Notes: generated from the letters alone by a model not told the origin. A stretch of DNA of 64,000 nucleotides from Symbiodinium natans (GCA_905221605.1 CAJNDS010000668.1:947555-1011554); one strand, 5' to 3'. Numbered from the stretch's first letter, positions 51,276-63,402 are shown. Program-made: numbers and translations.

Positions 51276-51589
51276 GCGCCATGCCACAACGATAATACGA
51301 TGAACCGACTCTGGCAGTGTTGGGGTGTTTGGTTTCTCTGCCAGCTCCTTGCTGGTTAAGTGCCCCATGATGGATGGCTGAGGAGACGTTGACTGGCCAG
51401 GCCACACCTACGTTGAATAGGACCAGGCACATCGTTCTGTCTTTGCTCGCCAGAATTTCTCGTGTGGAACTGTCAGTGCCTCCCGAGCATGATAACGTAC
51501 TCACAGATGGCTTCATCGCACATGCCCAGGGACTGCATTGTAGTACACCTGCCGAGTTTGCGTGAAGTTGTCTGCGGTTTCGCGTTCAG

Positions 51590-51637
51590 GCATCAGCTAC
51601 ATGAGCCATCAATTGCTGACTTACCTGCTTTCGCGAG
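51590..51637 (+). CDS. Candidate GST C-terminal exon
   Basis: 48 bp between GCGTTCAG| and AG|GTAATC. One frame reads HQLHEPSIADLPAFA, with an S-x-x-D turn like the GST N-capping box (S/T-x-x-D). Another frame is open (SYMSHQLLTYLLSR). The link to the GST-like gene is an inference from position and this motif. Confidence 0.38.
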
Positions 51638-51695
51638 GTAATCATGTATAGTTGGAACCACGGTGTTCTGCAAACCCTAAACCCTAGAACCCTAA

Positions 51696-51974
51696 TTGCA
51701 CAGGGTAGTAAGAATCGCCTTTATCATCTCGAAGTTTCACCTTGGCGTTGCCTGCAAGCTACTACGCAACACCCTTAAAACCCATGGGTTGACTTTTTGC
51801 CCCCCAGTATTCTCAGCCAGTACGAGGCTGACCGTCTACTATGTAAAACATCAGGCCATGCAAGCATCACATGAGATGCCCCGGTGCCATATTTTCTTTT
51901 TTCCCCTTTTTATTTGCCTCCAAATGCTGCCGAGGTGCTATATGTTGCCCAAAACCCTGAACCCTAAACCCTAA
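51696..51974 (+). CDS. Candidate ORF, uncertain
   Basis: Open for 92 codons (VVRIAFIISKFHLGVACK). A good acceptor (TTTTTGCCCCCCAG|) at about 51807 lies inside, so only parts are likely exonic. Confidence 0.28.
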   Translation: MHRVVRIAFIISKFHLGVACKLLRNTLKTHGLTFCPPVFSASTRLTVYYVKHQAMQASHEMPRCHIFFFPLFICLQMLPRCYMLPKTLNPKP

Positions 51975-52091
51975 AGCTTCCATGCGGCCGAGGATAAGTT
52001 CCGCTCTGGAGCCGTGCTTGTTCCGGCGCCTGGTACGGAGGAGAGGGGAAGGCTGGGCCAGGGCCTGGTTCTGAATGTGGTCCTCTTGCAC

Positions 52092-52218
52092 CCAGAGAGC
52101 CCAAAGCCCCTTAATTAAGGAATGTACCTTAAAGTATATAGAGATCCTTAGTATGATTTAAGCTGATTTAAGGTCTTATATGCAGATCCTTAGTATGATT
52201 TAAGGAATTTAAGGTCTA
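52092..52218. mobile_element. MITE family E, left part, cut by the satellite
   Basis: CCCAGAGAGCCCAAAGCCCC, then TTAATTAAGGAATGTACCTTAAA and two copies of GATCCTTAGTATGATTTAAG. The right terminus (GGGCTCTCTGG in the family) is absent; the satellite starts instead at 52219. Confidence 0.6.
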
Positions 52219-55200
52219 CACCCCCGGGCCGAAAGTTTCGACCCACGGCACATGTTGGATGGCATGCAGACAGTGAAGGCTCCCGCGGAGTAGCGGAGTG
52301 CCGAAAAGTAGCGTTTTCCCTACGCCTGCTAGCGGAGAAATTAATACCCCGTTTTAAAAATATAGTACTATAGTAGCTCCGGAGGAGGCCCCCAGCCCCA
52401 TTGTGTCAGGAGTCTATGGGGAAGAGGGCGGGGTATGGGTGTAAGAACCCCAAGATGTTGGTGGGTCGAACTATCGGCCCGGCGCAGCATGGGTTTTGGT
52501 GGCCAGAGTTTGCTTCAAAAAGATGCCACCTTTTTGAAGTTTGGGCAAGACCAGTGCTCCCCGAACGCATGCTGCGCCAGGCCGAAAGTTCGTCGCACTC
52601 ACAACATAAGACAAGAAGACAGCAGAAAACCCCCTCTCCCCCTTAGACTCCTGCACTCCAAGAGCGCCGGGTCCTCCTCCGGAACATTAAAAATAGTATA
52701 AGTTTATTCCAGGGGATTAATTCCTCCGCTGGCCAGGCTAGAACAAAACCATGATGCAATACTCCGCTGTCCTCCGTCAACTTTGTCGAGTCTTGTCAAG
52801 AGCGACGAAACTTTATTCCTGGTCATGCTCCTCACAAGGCCGTTTCCACTAAAAAATCTAGCGTCCAGGACCTGGCCGGCGTCGGCATCGCGCAGAGCAT
52901 GCGTTTTTGTGGCTAGAGTCTGCTTCAAAAAGTGCTTCCAGCCAGCAGAGTCTGCTTCAAAAGTGCTTACTGACAGCAGCATGCGTTTTGGTGGCCAGAG
53001 TCTGCTTGAAAAAGTGCTTATGGATGCGTTTTGGTGGCCAGAGTCTGCTTCAAAAAGTGCTTACGGAAGGCACCCCCGGGCCGAAAGTTTCGACCCACGG
53101 CACATGTTGGATGGCATGCAGACAGTGAAGGCTCCCGCGGAGTAGCGGAGTGCCGAAAAGTAGCGTTTTCCCTACGCCTGCTAGCGGAGAAATTAATACC
53201 CCGTTTTAAAAATATAGTACTATAGTAGCTCCGGAGGAGGCCCCCAGCCCCATTGTGTCAGGAGTCTATGGGGAAGAGGGCGGGGTATGGGTGTAAGAAC
53301 CCCAAGATGTTGGTGGGTCGAACTATCGGCCCGGCGCAGCATGGGTTTTGGTGGCCAGAGTTTGCTTCAAAAAGATGCCACCTTTTTGAAGTTTGGGCAA
53401 GACCAGTGCTCCCCGAACGCATGCTGCGCCAGGCCGAAAGTTCGTCGCACTCACAACATAAGACAAGAAGACAGCAGAAAACCCCCTCTCCCCCTTAGAC
53501 TCCTGCACTCCAAGAGCGCCGGGTCCTCCTCCGGAACATTAAAAATAGTATAAGTTTATTCCAGGGGATTAATTCCTCCGCTGGCCAGGCTAGAACAAAA
53601 CCATGATGCAATACTCCGCTGTCCTCCGTCAACTTTGTCGAGTCTTGTCAAGAGCGACGAAACTTTATTCCTGGTCATGCTCCTCACAAGGCCGTTTCCA
53701 CTAAAAAATCTAGCGTCCAGGACCTGGCCGGCGTCAGCATCGCGCAGAGCATGCGTTTTTGTGGCTAGAGTCTGCTTCAAAAAGTGCTTCCAGAAGGCAG
53801 CATGCGTTTTGGTCGCCAGAGTCTGCTTCAAAAGTGCTTACTGTGCTTTTGGTGCTTACGCAGCATGCGTTTTGGTGGCCAGAGTCTGCTTCAAAAAGTG
53901 CTTACGGAAGGCACCCCCGGGCCGAAAGTTTCGACCCACGGCACATGTTGGATGGCATGCAGACAGTGAAGGCTCCCGCGGAGTAGCGGAGTGCCGAAAA
54001 GTAGCGTTTTCCCTACGCCTGCTAGCGGAGAAATTAATACCCCGTTTTAAAATATAGTACTATAGTAGCTCCGGAGGAGGCCCCCAGCCCCATTGTGTCA
54101 GGAGTCTATGGGGAAGAGGGCGGGGTATGGGTGTAAGAACCCCAAGATGTTGGTGGGTCGAACTATCGGCCCGGCGCAGCATGCGTTTTGGTGGCCAGAG
54201 TTTGCTTCAAAAAGATCCCACCTTTTTGAAGTTTGGGCAAGACCAGTGCTCCCCGAACGCATGCTGCGCCAGGCCGAAAGTTCGTCGCACTCACAACATA
54301 AGACAAGAAGACAGCAGAAAACCCCCTCTCCCCCTTAGACTCCTGCACTCCAAGAGCGCCGGGTCCTCCTCCGGAACATTAAAAATAGTATAAGTTTATT
54401 CCAGGGGATTAATTCCTCCGCTGGCCAGGCTAGAACAAAACCATGATGCAATACTCCGCTGTCCTCCGTCAACTTTGTCGAGTCTTGTCAAGAGCGACGA
54501 AACTTTATTCCTGGTCATGCTCTTCACAAGGCCGTTTCCACTAAAAAATCTAGCGTCCTGCAGGACCTGGCCGGCGTCGGCATCGCGCAGAGCATGCGTT
54601 TTTGTGGCTAGAGTCTGCTTCAAAAAGTGCTTCCAGAAGGCAGCATGCGTTTTGGTCGCCAGAGTCTGCTTCAAAAGTGCTTACTGACAGCAGCATGCGT
54701 TTTGGTGGCCAGAGTCTGCTTGAAAAAGTGCTTATGGATGCGTTTTGGTGGCCAGAGTCTGCTTCAAAAAGTGCTTACGGAAGGCACCCCCGGGCCGAAA
54801 GTTTCGACCCACGGCACATGTTGGATGGCATGCAGACAGTGAAGGCTCCCGCGGAGTAGCGGAGTGCCGAAAAGTAGCGTTTTCCCTACGCCTGCTAGCG
54901 GAGAAATTAATACCCCGTTTTAAAAATATAGTACTATAGTAGCTCCGGAGGAGGCCCCCAGCCCCATTGTGTCAGGAGTCTATGGGGAAGAGGGCGGGGT
55001 ATGGGTGTAAGAACCCCAAGATGTTGGTGGGTCGAACTATCGGCCCGGCGCAGCATGGGTTTTGGTGGCCAGAGTTTGCTTCAAAAAGATGCCACCTTTT
55101 TGAAGTTTGGGCAAGACCAGTGCTCCCCGAACGCATGCTGCGCCAGGCCGAAAGTTCGTCGCACTCACAACATAAGACAAGAAGACAGCAGAAAACCCCC

Positions 55201-58200
55201 TCTCCCCCTTAGACTCCTGCACTCCAAGAGCGCCGGGTCCTCCTCCGGAACATTAAAAATAGTATAAGTTTATTCCAGGGGAATAATTCCTCCGCTGGCC
55301 AGGCTAGAACAAAACCATGATGCAATACTCCGCTGTCCTCCGTCAACTTTGTCGAGTCTTGTCAAGAGCGACGAAACTTTATTCCTGGTCATGCTCTTCA
55401 CAAGGCCGTTTCCACTAAAAAATCTAGCGTCCTGCAGGACCTGGCCGGCGTCGGCATCGCGCAGAGCATGCGTTTTTGTGGCTAGAGTCTGCTTCAAAAA
55501 GTGCTTCCAGAAGGCAGCATGCGTTTTGGTCGCCAGAGTCTGCTTCAAAAGTGCTTACTGACAGCAGCATGCGTTTTGGTGGCCAGAGTCTGCTTGAAAA
55601 AGTGCTTATGGATGCGTTTTGGTGGCCAGAGTCTGCTTCAAAAAGTGCTTACGGAAGGCACCCCCGGGCCGAAAGTTTCGACCCACGGCACATGTTGGAT
55701 GGCATGCAGACAGTGAAGGCTCCCGCGGAGTAGCGGAGTGCCGAAAAGTAGCGTTTTCCCTACGCCTGCTAGCGGAGAAATTAATACCCCGTTTTAAAAA
55801 TATAGTACTATAGTAGCTCCGGAGGAGGCCCCCAGCCCCATTGTGTCAGGAGTCTATGGGGAAGAGGGCGGGGTATGGGTGTAAGAACCCCAAGATGTTG
55901 GTGGGTCGAACTATCGGCCCGGCGCAGCATGGGTTTTGGTGGCCAGAGTTTGCTTCAAAAAGATGCCACCTTTTTGAAGTTTGGGCAAGACCAGTGCTCC
56001 CCGAACGCATGCTGCGCCAGGCCGAAAGTTCGTCGCACTCACAACATAAGACAAGAAGACAGCAGAAAACCCCCTCTCCCCCTTAGACTCCTGCACTCCA
56101 AGAGCGCCGGGTCCTCCTCCGGAACATTAAAAATAGTATAAGTTTATTCCAGGGGATTAATTCCTCCGCTGGCCAGGCTAGAACAAAACCATGATGCAAT
56201 ACTCCGCTGTCCTCCGTCAACTTTGTCGAGTCTTGTCAAGAGCGACGAAACTTTATTCCTGGTCATGCTCCTCACAAGGCCGTTTCCACTAAAAAATCTA
56301 GCGTCCAGGACCTGGCCGGCGTCAGCATCGCGCAGAGCATGCGTTTTTGTGGCTAGAGTCTGCTTCAAAAAGTGCTTCCAGAAGGCAGCATGCGTTTTGG
56401 TCGCCAGAGTCTGCTTCAAAAGTGCTTACTGACAGCAGCATGCGTTTTGGTGGCCAGAGTCTGCTTGAAAAAGTGCTTACGGATGCGTTTTGGTGGCCAG
56501 AGTCTGCTTCAAAAAGTGCTTACGGAAGGCACCCCCGGGCCGAAAGTTTCGACCCACGGCACATGTTGGATGGCATGCAGACAGTGAAGGCTCCCGCGGA
56601 GTAGCGGAGTGCCGAAAAGTAGCGTTTTCCCTACGCCTGCTAGCGGAGAAATTAATACCCCGTTTTGAAAATATAGTACTATAGTAGCTCCGGAGGAGGC
56701 CCCCAGCCCCATTGTGTCAGGAGTCTATGGGGAAGAGGGCGGGGTATGGGTGTAAGAACCCCAAGATGTTGGTGGGTCGAACTATCGGCCCGGCGCAGCA
56801 TGCGTTTTGGTGGCCAGAGTTTGCTTCAAAAAGATGCCACCTTTTTGAAGTTTGGGCAAGACCAGTGCTCCCCGAACGCATGCTGCGCCAGGCCGAAAGT
56901 TCGTCGCACTCACAACATAAGACAAGAAGACAGCAGAAAACCCCCTCTCCCCCTTAGACTCCTGCACTCCAAGAGCGCCGGGTCCTCCTCCGGAACATTA
57001 AAAATAGTATAAGTTTATTCCAGGGGAATAATTCCTCCGCTGGCCAGGCTAGAACAAAACCATGATGCAATACTCCGCTGTCCTCCGTCAACTTTGTCGA
57101 GTCTTGTCAAGAGCGACGAAACTTTATTCCTGGTCATGCTCTTCACAAGGCCGTTTCCACTAAAAAATCTAGCGTCCTGCAGGACCTGGCCGGCGTCGGC
57201 ATCGCGCAGAGCATGCGTTTTTGTGGCTAGAGTCTGCTTCAAAAAGTGCTTCCAGAAGGCAGCATGCGTTTTGGTCGCCAGAGTCTGCTTCAAAAGTGCT
57301 TACTGACAGCAGCATGCGTTTTGGTGGCCAGAGTCTGCTTGAAAAAGTGCTTATGGATGCGTTTTGGTGGCCAGAGTCTGCTTCAAAAAGTGCTTACGGA
57401 AGGCACCCCCGGGCCGAAAGTTTCGACCCACGGCACATGTTGGATGGCATGCAGACAGTGAAGGCTCCCGCGGAGTAGCGGAGTGCCGAAAAGTAGCGTT
57501 TTCCTTGCGCCTGCTAGCGGAGAAGTAGCTCCGGAGGAGGCCCCCAGCCCCATTGTGTCAGGAGTCTATGGGGAAGAGGGCGGGGTATGGGTGTAAGAAC
57601 CCCAAGATGTTGGTGGGTCGAACTATCGGCCCGGCGCAGCATGCGTTTTGGTGGCCAGAGTTTGCTTCAAAAAGATCCCACCTTTTTGAAGTTTGGGCAA
57701 GACCAGTGCTCCCCGAACGCATGCTGCGCCAGGCCGAAAGTTCGTCGCACTCACAACATAAGACAAGAAGACAGAAAAACCCCCTCTCCCCCTTAGACTC
57801 CTGCACTCCAAGAGCGCCGGGTCCTCCTCCGGAACATTAAAAATAGTATAAGTTTATTCCAGGGGATTAATTCCTCCGCTGGCCAGGCTAGAACAAAACC
57901 ATGATGCAATACTCCGCTGTCCTCCGTCAACTTTGTCGAGTCTTGTCAAGAGCGACGAAACTTTATTCCTGGTCATGCTCCTCACAAGGCCGTTTCCACT
58001 AAAAAATCTAGCGTCCAGGACCTGGCCGGCGTCAGCATCGCGCAGAGCATGCGTTTTTGTGGCTAGAGTCTGCTTCAAAAAGTGCTTCCGGAAGGCAGCA
58101 TGCGTTTTGGTCGCCAGAGTCTGCTTCACAAGTGCTTACGGACAGCAGCGTGCGTTTTGGTGGCCAGAGTCTGCTTGAAAAAGTGCTTACGGAAGGCAGC

Positions 58201-61200
58201 ATGCGTTTTGGTGGCCAGTGTCTGCTTCAAAAAGTGCTTACGGAAGGCACCCCCGGGCCGAAAGTTTCGACCCACGGCACATGTTGGATGGCATGCAGAC
58301 AGTGAAGGCTCCCGCGGAGTAGCGGAGTGCCGAAAGGTAAGTAGCGTTTTCCCTACGCCTGCTAGCGGAGAAATTAATACCCCGTTTTGAAAATATAGTA
58401 CTATATAGTAGGTCCGGAGGAGGCCCCCAGCCCCATTGTGTCAGGAGTCTATGGGGAAGAGGGCGGGGTATGGGTGTAAGAACCCCAAGATGTTGGTGGG
58501 TCGAACTATCGGCCCGGCGCAGCATGGGTTTTGGTGGCCAGAGTTTGCTTCAAAAAGATGCCACCTTTTTGAAGTTTGGGCAAGACCAGTGCTCCCCGAA
58601 CGCATGCTGCGCCAGGCCGAAAGTTCGTCGCACTCACAACATAAGACAAGAAGACAGCAGAAAACCCCCTCTCCCCCTTAGACTCCTGCACTCCAAGAGC
58701 GCCGGGTCCTCCTCCGGAACATTAAAAATAGTATAAGTTTATTCCAGGGGATTAATTCCTCCGCTGGCCAGGCTAGAACAAAACCATGATGCAATACTCC
58801 GCTGTCCTCCGTCAACTTTGTCGAGTCTTGTCAAGAGCGACGAAACTTTATTCCTGGTCATGCTCTTCACAAGGCCGTTTCCACTAAAAAATCTAGCGTC
58901 CTGCAGGACCTGGCCGGCGTCGGCATCGCGCAGAGCATGCGTTTTTGTGGCTAGAGTCTGCTTCAAAAAGTGCTTCCAGAAGGCAGCATGCGTTTTGGTC
59001 GCCAGAGTCTGCTTCAAAAGTGCTTACTGACAGCAGCATGCGTTTTGGTGGCCAGAGTCTGCTTGAAAAAGTGCTTATGGATGCGTTTTGGTGGCCAGAG
59101 TCTGCTTCAAAAAGTGCTTACGGAAGGCACCCCCGGGCCGAAAGTTTCGACCCACGGCACATGTTGGATGGCATGCAGACAGTGAAGGCTCCCGCGGAGT
59201 AGCGGAGTGCCGAAAAGTAGCGTTTTCCCTACGCCTGCTAGCGGAGAAATTAATACCCCGTTTTAAAAATATAGTACTATAGTAGCTCCGGAGGAGGCCC
59301 CCAGCCCCATTGTGTCAGGAGTCTATGGGGAAGAGGGCGGGGTATGGGTGTAAGAACCCCAAGATGTTGGTGGGTCGAACTATCGGCCCGGCGCAGCATG
59401 GGTTTTGGTGGCCAGAGTTTGCTTCAAAAAGATGCCACCTTTTTGAAGTTTGGGCAAGACCAGTGCTCCCCGAACGCATGCTGCGCCAGGCCGAAAGTTC
59501 GTCGCACTCACAACATAAGACAAGAAGACAGCAGAAAACCCCCTCTCCCCCTTAGACTCCTGCACTCCAAGAGCGCCGGGTCCTCCTCCGGAACATTAAA
59601 AATAGTATAAGTTTATTCCAGGGGAATAATTCCTCCGCTGGCCAGGCTAGAACAAAACCATGATGCAATACTCCGCTGTCCTCCGTCAACTTTGTCGAGT
59701 CTTGTCAAGAGCGACGAAACTTTATTCCTGGTCATGCTCTTCACAAGGCCGTTTCCACTAAAAAATCTAGCGTCCTGCAGGACCTGGCCGGCGTCGGCAT
59801 CGCGCAGAGCATGCGTTTTTGTGGCTAGAGTCTGCTTCAAAAAGTGCTTCCAGAAGGCAGCATGCGTTTTGGTCGCCAGAGTCTGCTTCAAAAGTGCTTA
59901 CTGACAGCAGCATGCGTTTTGGTGGCCAGAGTCTGCTTGAAAAAGTGCTTATGGATGCGTTTTGGTGGCCAGAGTCTGCTTCAAAAAGTGCTTACGGAAG
60001 GCACCCCCGGGCCGAAAGTTTCGACCCACGGCACATGTTGGATGGCATGCAGACAGTGAAGGCTCCCGCGGAGTAGCGGAGTGCCGAAAAGTAGCGTTTT
60101 CCCTACGCCTGCTAGCGGAGAAATTAATACCCCGTTTTAAAATATAGTACTATAGTAGCTCCGGAGGAGGCCCCCAGCCCCATTGTGTCAGGAGTCTATG
60201 GGGAAGAGGGCGGGGTATGGGTGTAAGAACCCCAAGATGTTGGTGGGTCGAACTATCGGCCCGGCGCAGCATGGGTTTTGGTGGCCAGAGTTTGCTTCAA
60301 AAAGATGCCACCTTTTTGAAGTTTGGGCAAGACCAGTGCTCCCCGAACGCATGCTGCGCCAGGCCGAAAGTTCGTCGCACTCACAACATAAGACAAGAAG
60401 ACAGCAGAAAACCCCCTCTCCCCCTTAGACTCCTGCACTCCAAGAGCGCCGGGTCCTCCTCCGGAACATTAAAAATAGTATAAGTTTATTCCAGGGGATT
60501 AATTCCTCCGCTGGCCAGGCTAGAACAAAACCATGATGCAATACTCCGCTGTCCTCCGTCAACTTTGTCGAGTCTTGTCAAGAGCGACGAAACTTTATTC
60601 CTGGTCATGCTCCTCACAAGGCCGTTTCCACTAAAAAATCTAGCGCCCAGGACCTGGCCGGCGTCAGCGTCGCGCAGAGCATGCGTTTTTGTGGCTAGAG
60701 TCTGCTTCAAAAAGTGCTTCCAGAAGGCAGCATGCGTTTTGGTCGCCAGAGTCTGCTTCAAAAGTGCTTACTGACAGCAGCATGCGTTTTGGTGGCCAGA
60801 GTCTGCTTGAAAAAGTGCTTACGGATGCGTTTTGGTGGCCAGAGTCTGCTTCAAAAAGTGCTTACGGAAGGCACCCCCGGGCCGAAAGTTTCGACCCACG
60901 GCACATGTTGGATGGCATGCAGACAGTGAAGGCTCCCGCGGAGTAGCGGAGTGCCGAAAAGTAGCGTTTTCCCTACGCCTGCTAGCGGAGAAATTAATAC
61001 CCCGTTTTAAAAATATAGTACTATAGTAGCTCCGGAGGAGGCCCCCAGCCCCATTGTGTCAGGAGTCTATGGGGAAGAGGGCGGGGTATGGGTGTAAGAA
61101 CCCCAAGATGTTGGTGGGTCGAACTATCGGCCCGGCGCAGCATGGGTTTTGGTGGCCAGAGTTTGCTTCAAAAAGATGCCACCTTTTTGAAGTTTGGGCA

Positions 61201-62014
61201 AGACCAGTGCTCCCCGAACGCATGCTGCGCCAGGCCGAAAGTTCGTCGCACTCACAACATAAGACAAGAAGACAGCAGAAAACCCCCTCTCCCCCTTAGA
61301 CTCCTGCACTCCAAGAGCGCCGGGTCCTCCTCCGGAACATTAAAAATAGTATAAGTTTATTCCAGGGGATTAATTCCTCCGCTGGCCAGGCTAGAACAAA
61401 ACCATGATGCAATACTCCGCTGTCCTCCGTCAACTTTGTCGAGTCTTGTCAAGAGCGACGAAACTTTATTCCTGGTCATGCTCTTCACAAGGCCGTTTCC
61501 ACTAAAAAATCTAGCGTCCTGCAGGACCTGGCCGGCGTCGGCATCGCGCAGAGCATGCGTTTTTGTGGCTAGAGTCTGCTTCAAAAAGTGCTTCCAGAAG
61601 GCAGCATGCGTTTTGGTCGCCAGAGTCTGCTTCAAAAGTGCTTACTGACAGCAGCATGCGTTTTGGTGGCCAGAGTCTGCTTGAAAAAGTGCTTATGGAT
61701 GCGTTTTGGTGGCCAGAGTCTGCTTCAAAAAGTGCTTACGGAAGGCACCCCCGGGCCGAAAGTTTCGACCCACGGCACATGTTGGATGGCATGCAGACAG
61801 TGAAGGCTCCCGCGGAGTAGCGGAGTGCCGAAAAGTAGCGTTTTCCCTACGCCTGCTAGCGGAGAAATTAATACCCCGTTTTAAAAATATAGTACTATAG
61901 TAGCTCCGGAGGAGGCCCCCAGCCCCATTGTGTCAGGAGTCTATGGGGAAGAGGGCGGGGTATGGGTGTAAGAACCCCAAGATGTTGGTGGGTCGAACTA
62001 TCGGCCCGGCGCAG
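52219..62014 (+). repeat. ~870-bp satellite, eleven units plus a partial twelfth
   Basis: Units begin with CACCCCCGGGCCGAAAGTTT at 52219, 53071, 53912, 54785, 55659, 56530, 57404, 58248, 59128, 60002, 60872 and 61746; lengths 852, 841, 873, 874, 871, 874, 844, 880, 874, 870, 874 and 269 (partial). Units are nearly identical. Length changes come from subrepeat number (units 1, 2), a 34-bp loss (unit 7, near 57523) and small insertions (unit 8). Diagnostic sites split units into type A (GTCCAGGACC, CTCCTCAC), B1 (GTCCTGCAGGACC, GGATTAATT) and B2 (same, but GGAATAATT). Short frames of 61-95 codons recur in every unit on both strands, most lacking ATG; no known protein matches, so they are treated as repeat artefacts. 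Confidence 0.97.
52902..53068 (+). repeat. 51-bp subrepeats inside each satellite unit (unit 1 example)
   Basis: Each unit carries three to five copies of GCATGCGTTTTGGTGGCCAG + AGTCTGCTTCAAAAAGTGCT + TACGGAAGGCA. The period is 51 bp, or 17 codons, so one frame repeats ACVLVARVCFKKCLRKA. A diverged extra copy sits near 52480-52530, in the first third of the unit. Unit 1 has a copy shortened to CCAGCAGAGTCTGC. Confidence 0.92.
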
Positions 62015-62220
62015 TAATCACGGGTTTCTAGGGGATCCTGAGCAGACTTGCTATGTCGAAAGGGCTTCCCAGTACATCCCCCTGCACTTTGGGGGATTGT
62101 GGCTTAGGGTTTAGGGGATTAGGGTTTAGGGCTTTACGGGATTATCTAAGCCCTAAACCCTAAACCCTACCTCATTCCCTCATCCTTCTAGGAGCCAGCA
62201 GGTCTACCTGAGGTCTCTCC

Positions 62221-62517
62221 ATGCATCTAGGCTTGCTTTCGTGCCTCAGGGGTGTGGCCCGCATTCAAGAAGATGTGCTCCAGGGCCTTTGCAAATCTGA
62301 AGGGGATAGCTGTTTAGGGAGTTTAGGGCTTCGGGTACAGGAGAGTCCCAAGACTGAAACAGCTACCGTGATAGGAATGTCTTGCGTTCTTTCAACACTC
62401 CTTCTTTGTGGGCGTTTAGGCCAGACGAAGGTGCGTAAGGTAGCTCTTATTTGTAGACGTCCGTCCGACCCCATCATCAGCAAAGAAGCACCTGGGAGTT
62501 CTTCGGGTAGACTCTAA
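62221..62517 (+). CDS. Candidate ORF, 98 codons
   Basis: ATG at 62221: MHLGLLSCLRGVARIQED, VLQGLCKSEGDSCLGSLG, then TATVIGMSCVLSTLLLCG and KVALICRRPSDPIISKEA, ending at TAA. It starts about 200 bp after the satellite. Natural composition with one hydrophobic stretch (VIGMSCVLSTLLLCG); could be one exon or a small gene. Minus strand also open for 72 codons. Not recognised. Confidence 0.42.
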   Translation: MHLGLLSCLRGVARIQEDVLQGLCKSEGDSCLGSLGLRVQESPKTETATVIGMSCVLSTLLLCGRLGQTKVRKVALICRRPSDPIISKEAPGSSSGRL

Positions 62518-62644
62518 CCCTCAGCCCCGCAAAGCTCTAAATCCTAACTCCTGTCAGGCTTCAACGATTCTGGGTCCAAGGAAAAACCCCAAACTTGAGT
62601 ACGGCAACTCGTCAAAACTCTGCCCTCGGGGTCTCCGGCTGAGG

Positions 62645-62762
62645 TTTGTGTGTGTATGTGTGTGTATATCTATATATATATATATATACATATAGGGTTT
62701 GAGAGTATGTGTATATACAGGTATACGTATATACATATATATATATATATAGATATACAAAA

Positions 62763-62828
<66 letters not shown>

Positions 62829-62868
62829 GCATATATATATATATATATATATACATATTTATTTACAC
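62645..62868. repeat. Compound (GT)n, (TA)n, (CATATA)n microsatellite
   Basis: GTGTGTATGTG, TATATATA blocks, then about eleven CATATA units (62764-62838) and a second (AT)n. Tyr/Ile/Val frames through it are artefacts. Confidence 0.96.
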
Positions 62869-63310
62869 AACGCCAAATGCTAACCACCCGGCATTTCCAG
62901 TGTTTTCTGCAAGGTATACGGGAAAACAGCTAGAATACTAAAGACTTCCCTTGGTTGTCTCTCAGCTTCGCTGTTACATACTCGAAGAGTCAACACCCAA
63001 AGCAATGGACCTGGAGATAATCATACATGGGTCTATTTCATTACACTCTGGGCTGAGGCTAGTGCATGTTAGACTTGTGTACAGATTTGCACAGGGGTAT
63101 CGGTGATTCCAAATTCAGGCTTCTGCACAACTTGTTTCGTTGCGTTTGGCGCTAGTGGGTCCTTCCCTCGGTAAACTTGAGTTTCAAGTCTTCGAGCAAC
63201 CAGGTGCTACAGCCTGGAGCGACCAACTCTGAAGACACTGCTCGTGGGTCGGAACTGCCCACCCCGACCACCAAGATGGACCATGCTACCGGAAAACCCC
63301 AAAAGCCCTA

Positions 63311-63402
63311 GGGAATTCAGGGCGTTGCGCCAGTTTAAGCCCAGTACGTCCAGGAAATCTGCGCGGGAGATGTAGCCGTTGTTGCTGCGGTCCTTCAGGG
63401 GG
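63311..63402 (-). CDS. EF-hand exon on the minus strand
   Basis: On the minus strand, after CCTAAG|, the frame reads LKDRSNNGYISRADFLDV, then LGLNWRNALNS. The 12-residue loop D-R-S-N-N-G-Y-I-S-R-A-D has Asp at 1, Ser at 3, Asn at 5, Gly at 6, Ile at 8 and Asp at 12, the standard calcium-binding EF-hand pattern (Asp replaces the usual Glu at 12, a common variant). Flanking residues fit the exiting helix (FLDVLG). Only one hand is visible; the rest of the gene would lie at lower coordinates or beyond short introns. GT donors on the minus strand (GAC|GTACTG) follow. A calcium sensor or EF-hand enzyme is likely. Confidence 0.58.

Noticed and set aside
51071-51295. A 74-codon plus frame beginning MTSGEHKLSELQ
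   Set aside because: It overlaps GST exon 4 in another frame and passes through a (CA)n tract; the GST reading is better supported, although the first 25 residues could be a separate exon.
52219-62014. Dozens of near-identical 61-95-codon frames on both strands of the satellite
   Set aside because: They overlap one another in several frames, mostly lack ATG, change length with subrepeat number and resemble no known protein; the repeat explains them.
52219-62014. CRISPR array
   Set aside because: Units are ~870 bp and near-identical throughout, with no alternation of short repeats and unique spacers.
62554-62933. Tyr/Ile/Val-rich frames on both strands
   Set aside because: Translate the (CATATA)n and (AT)n tracts.
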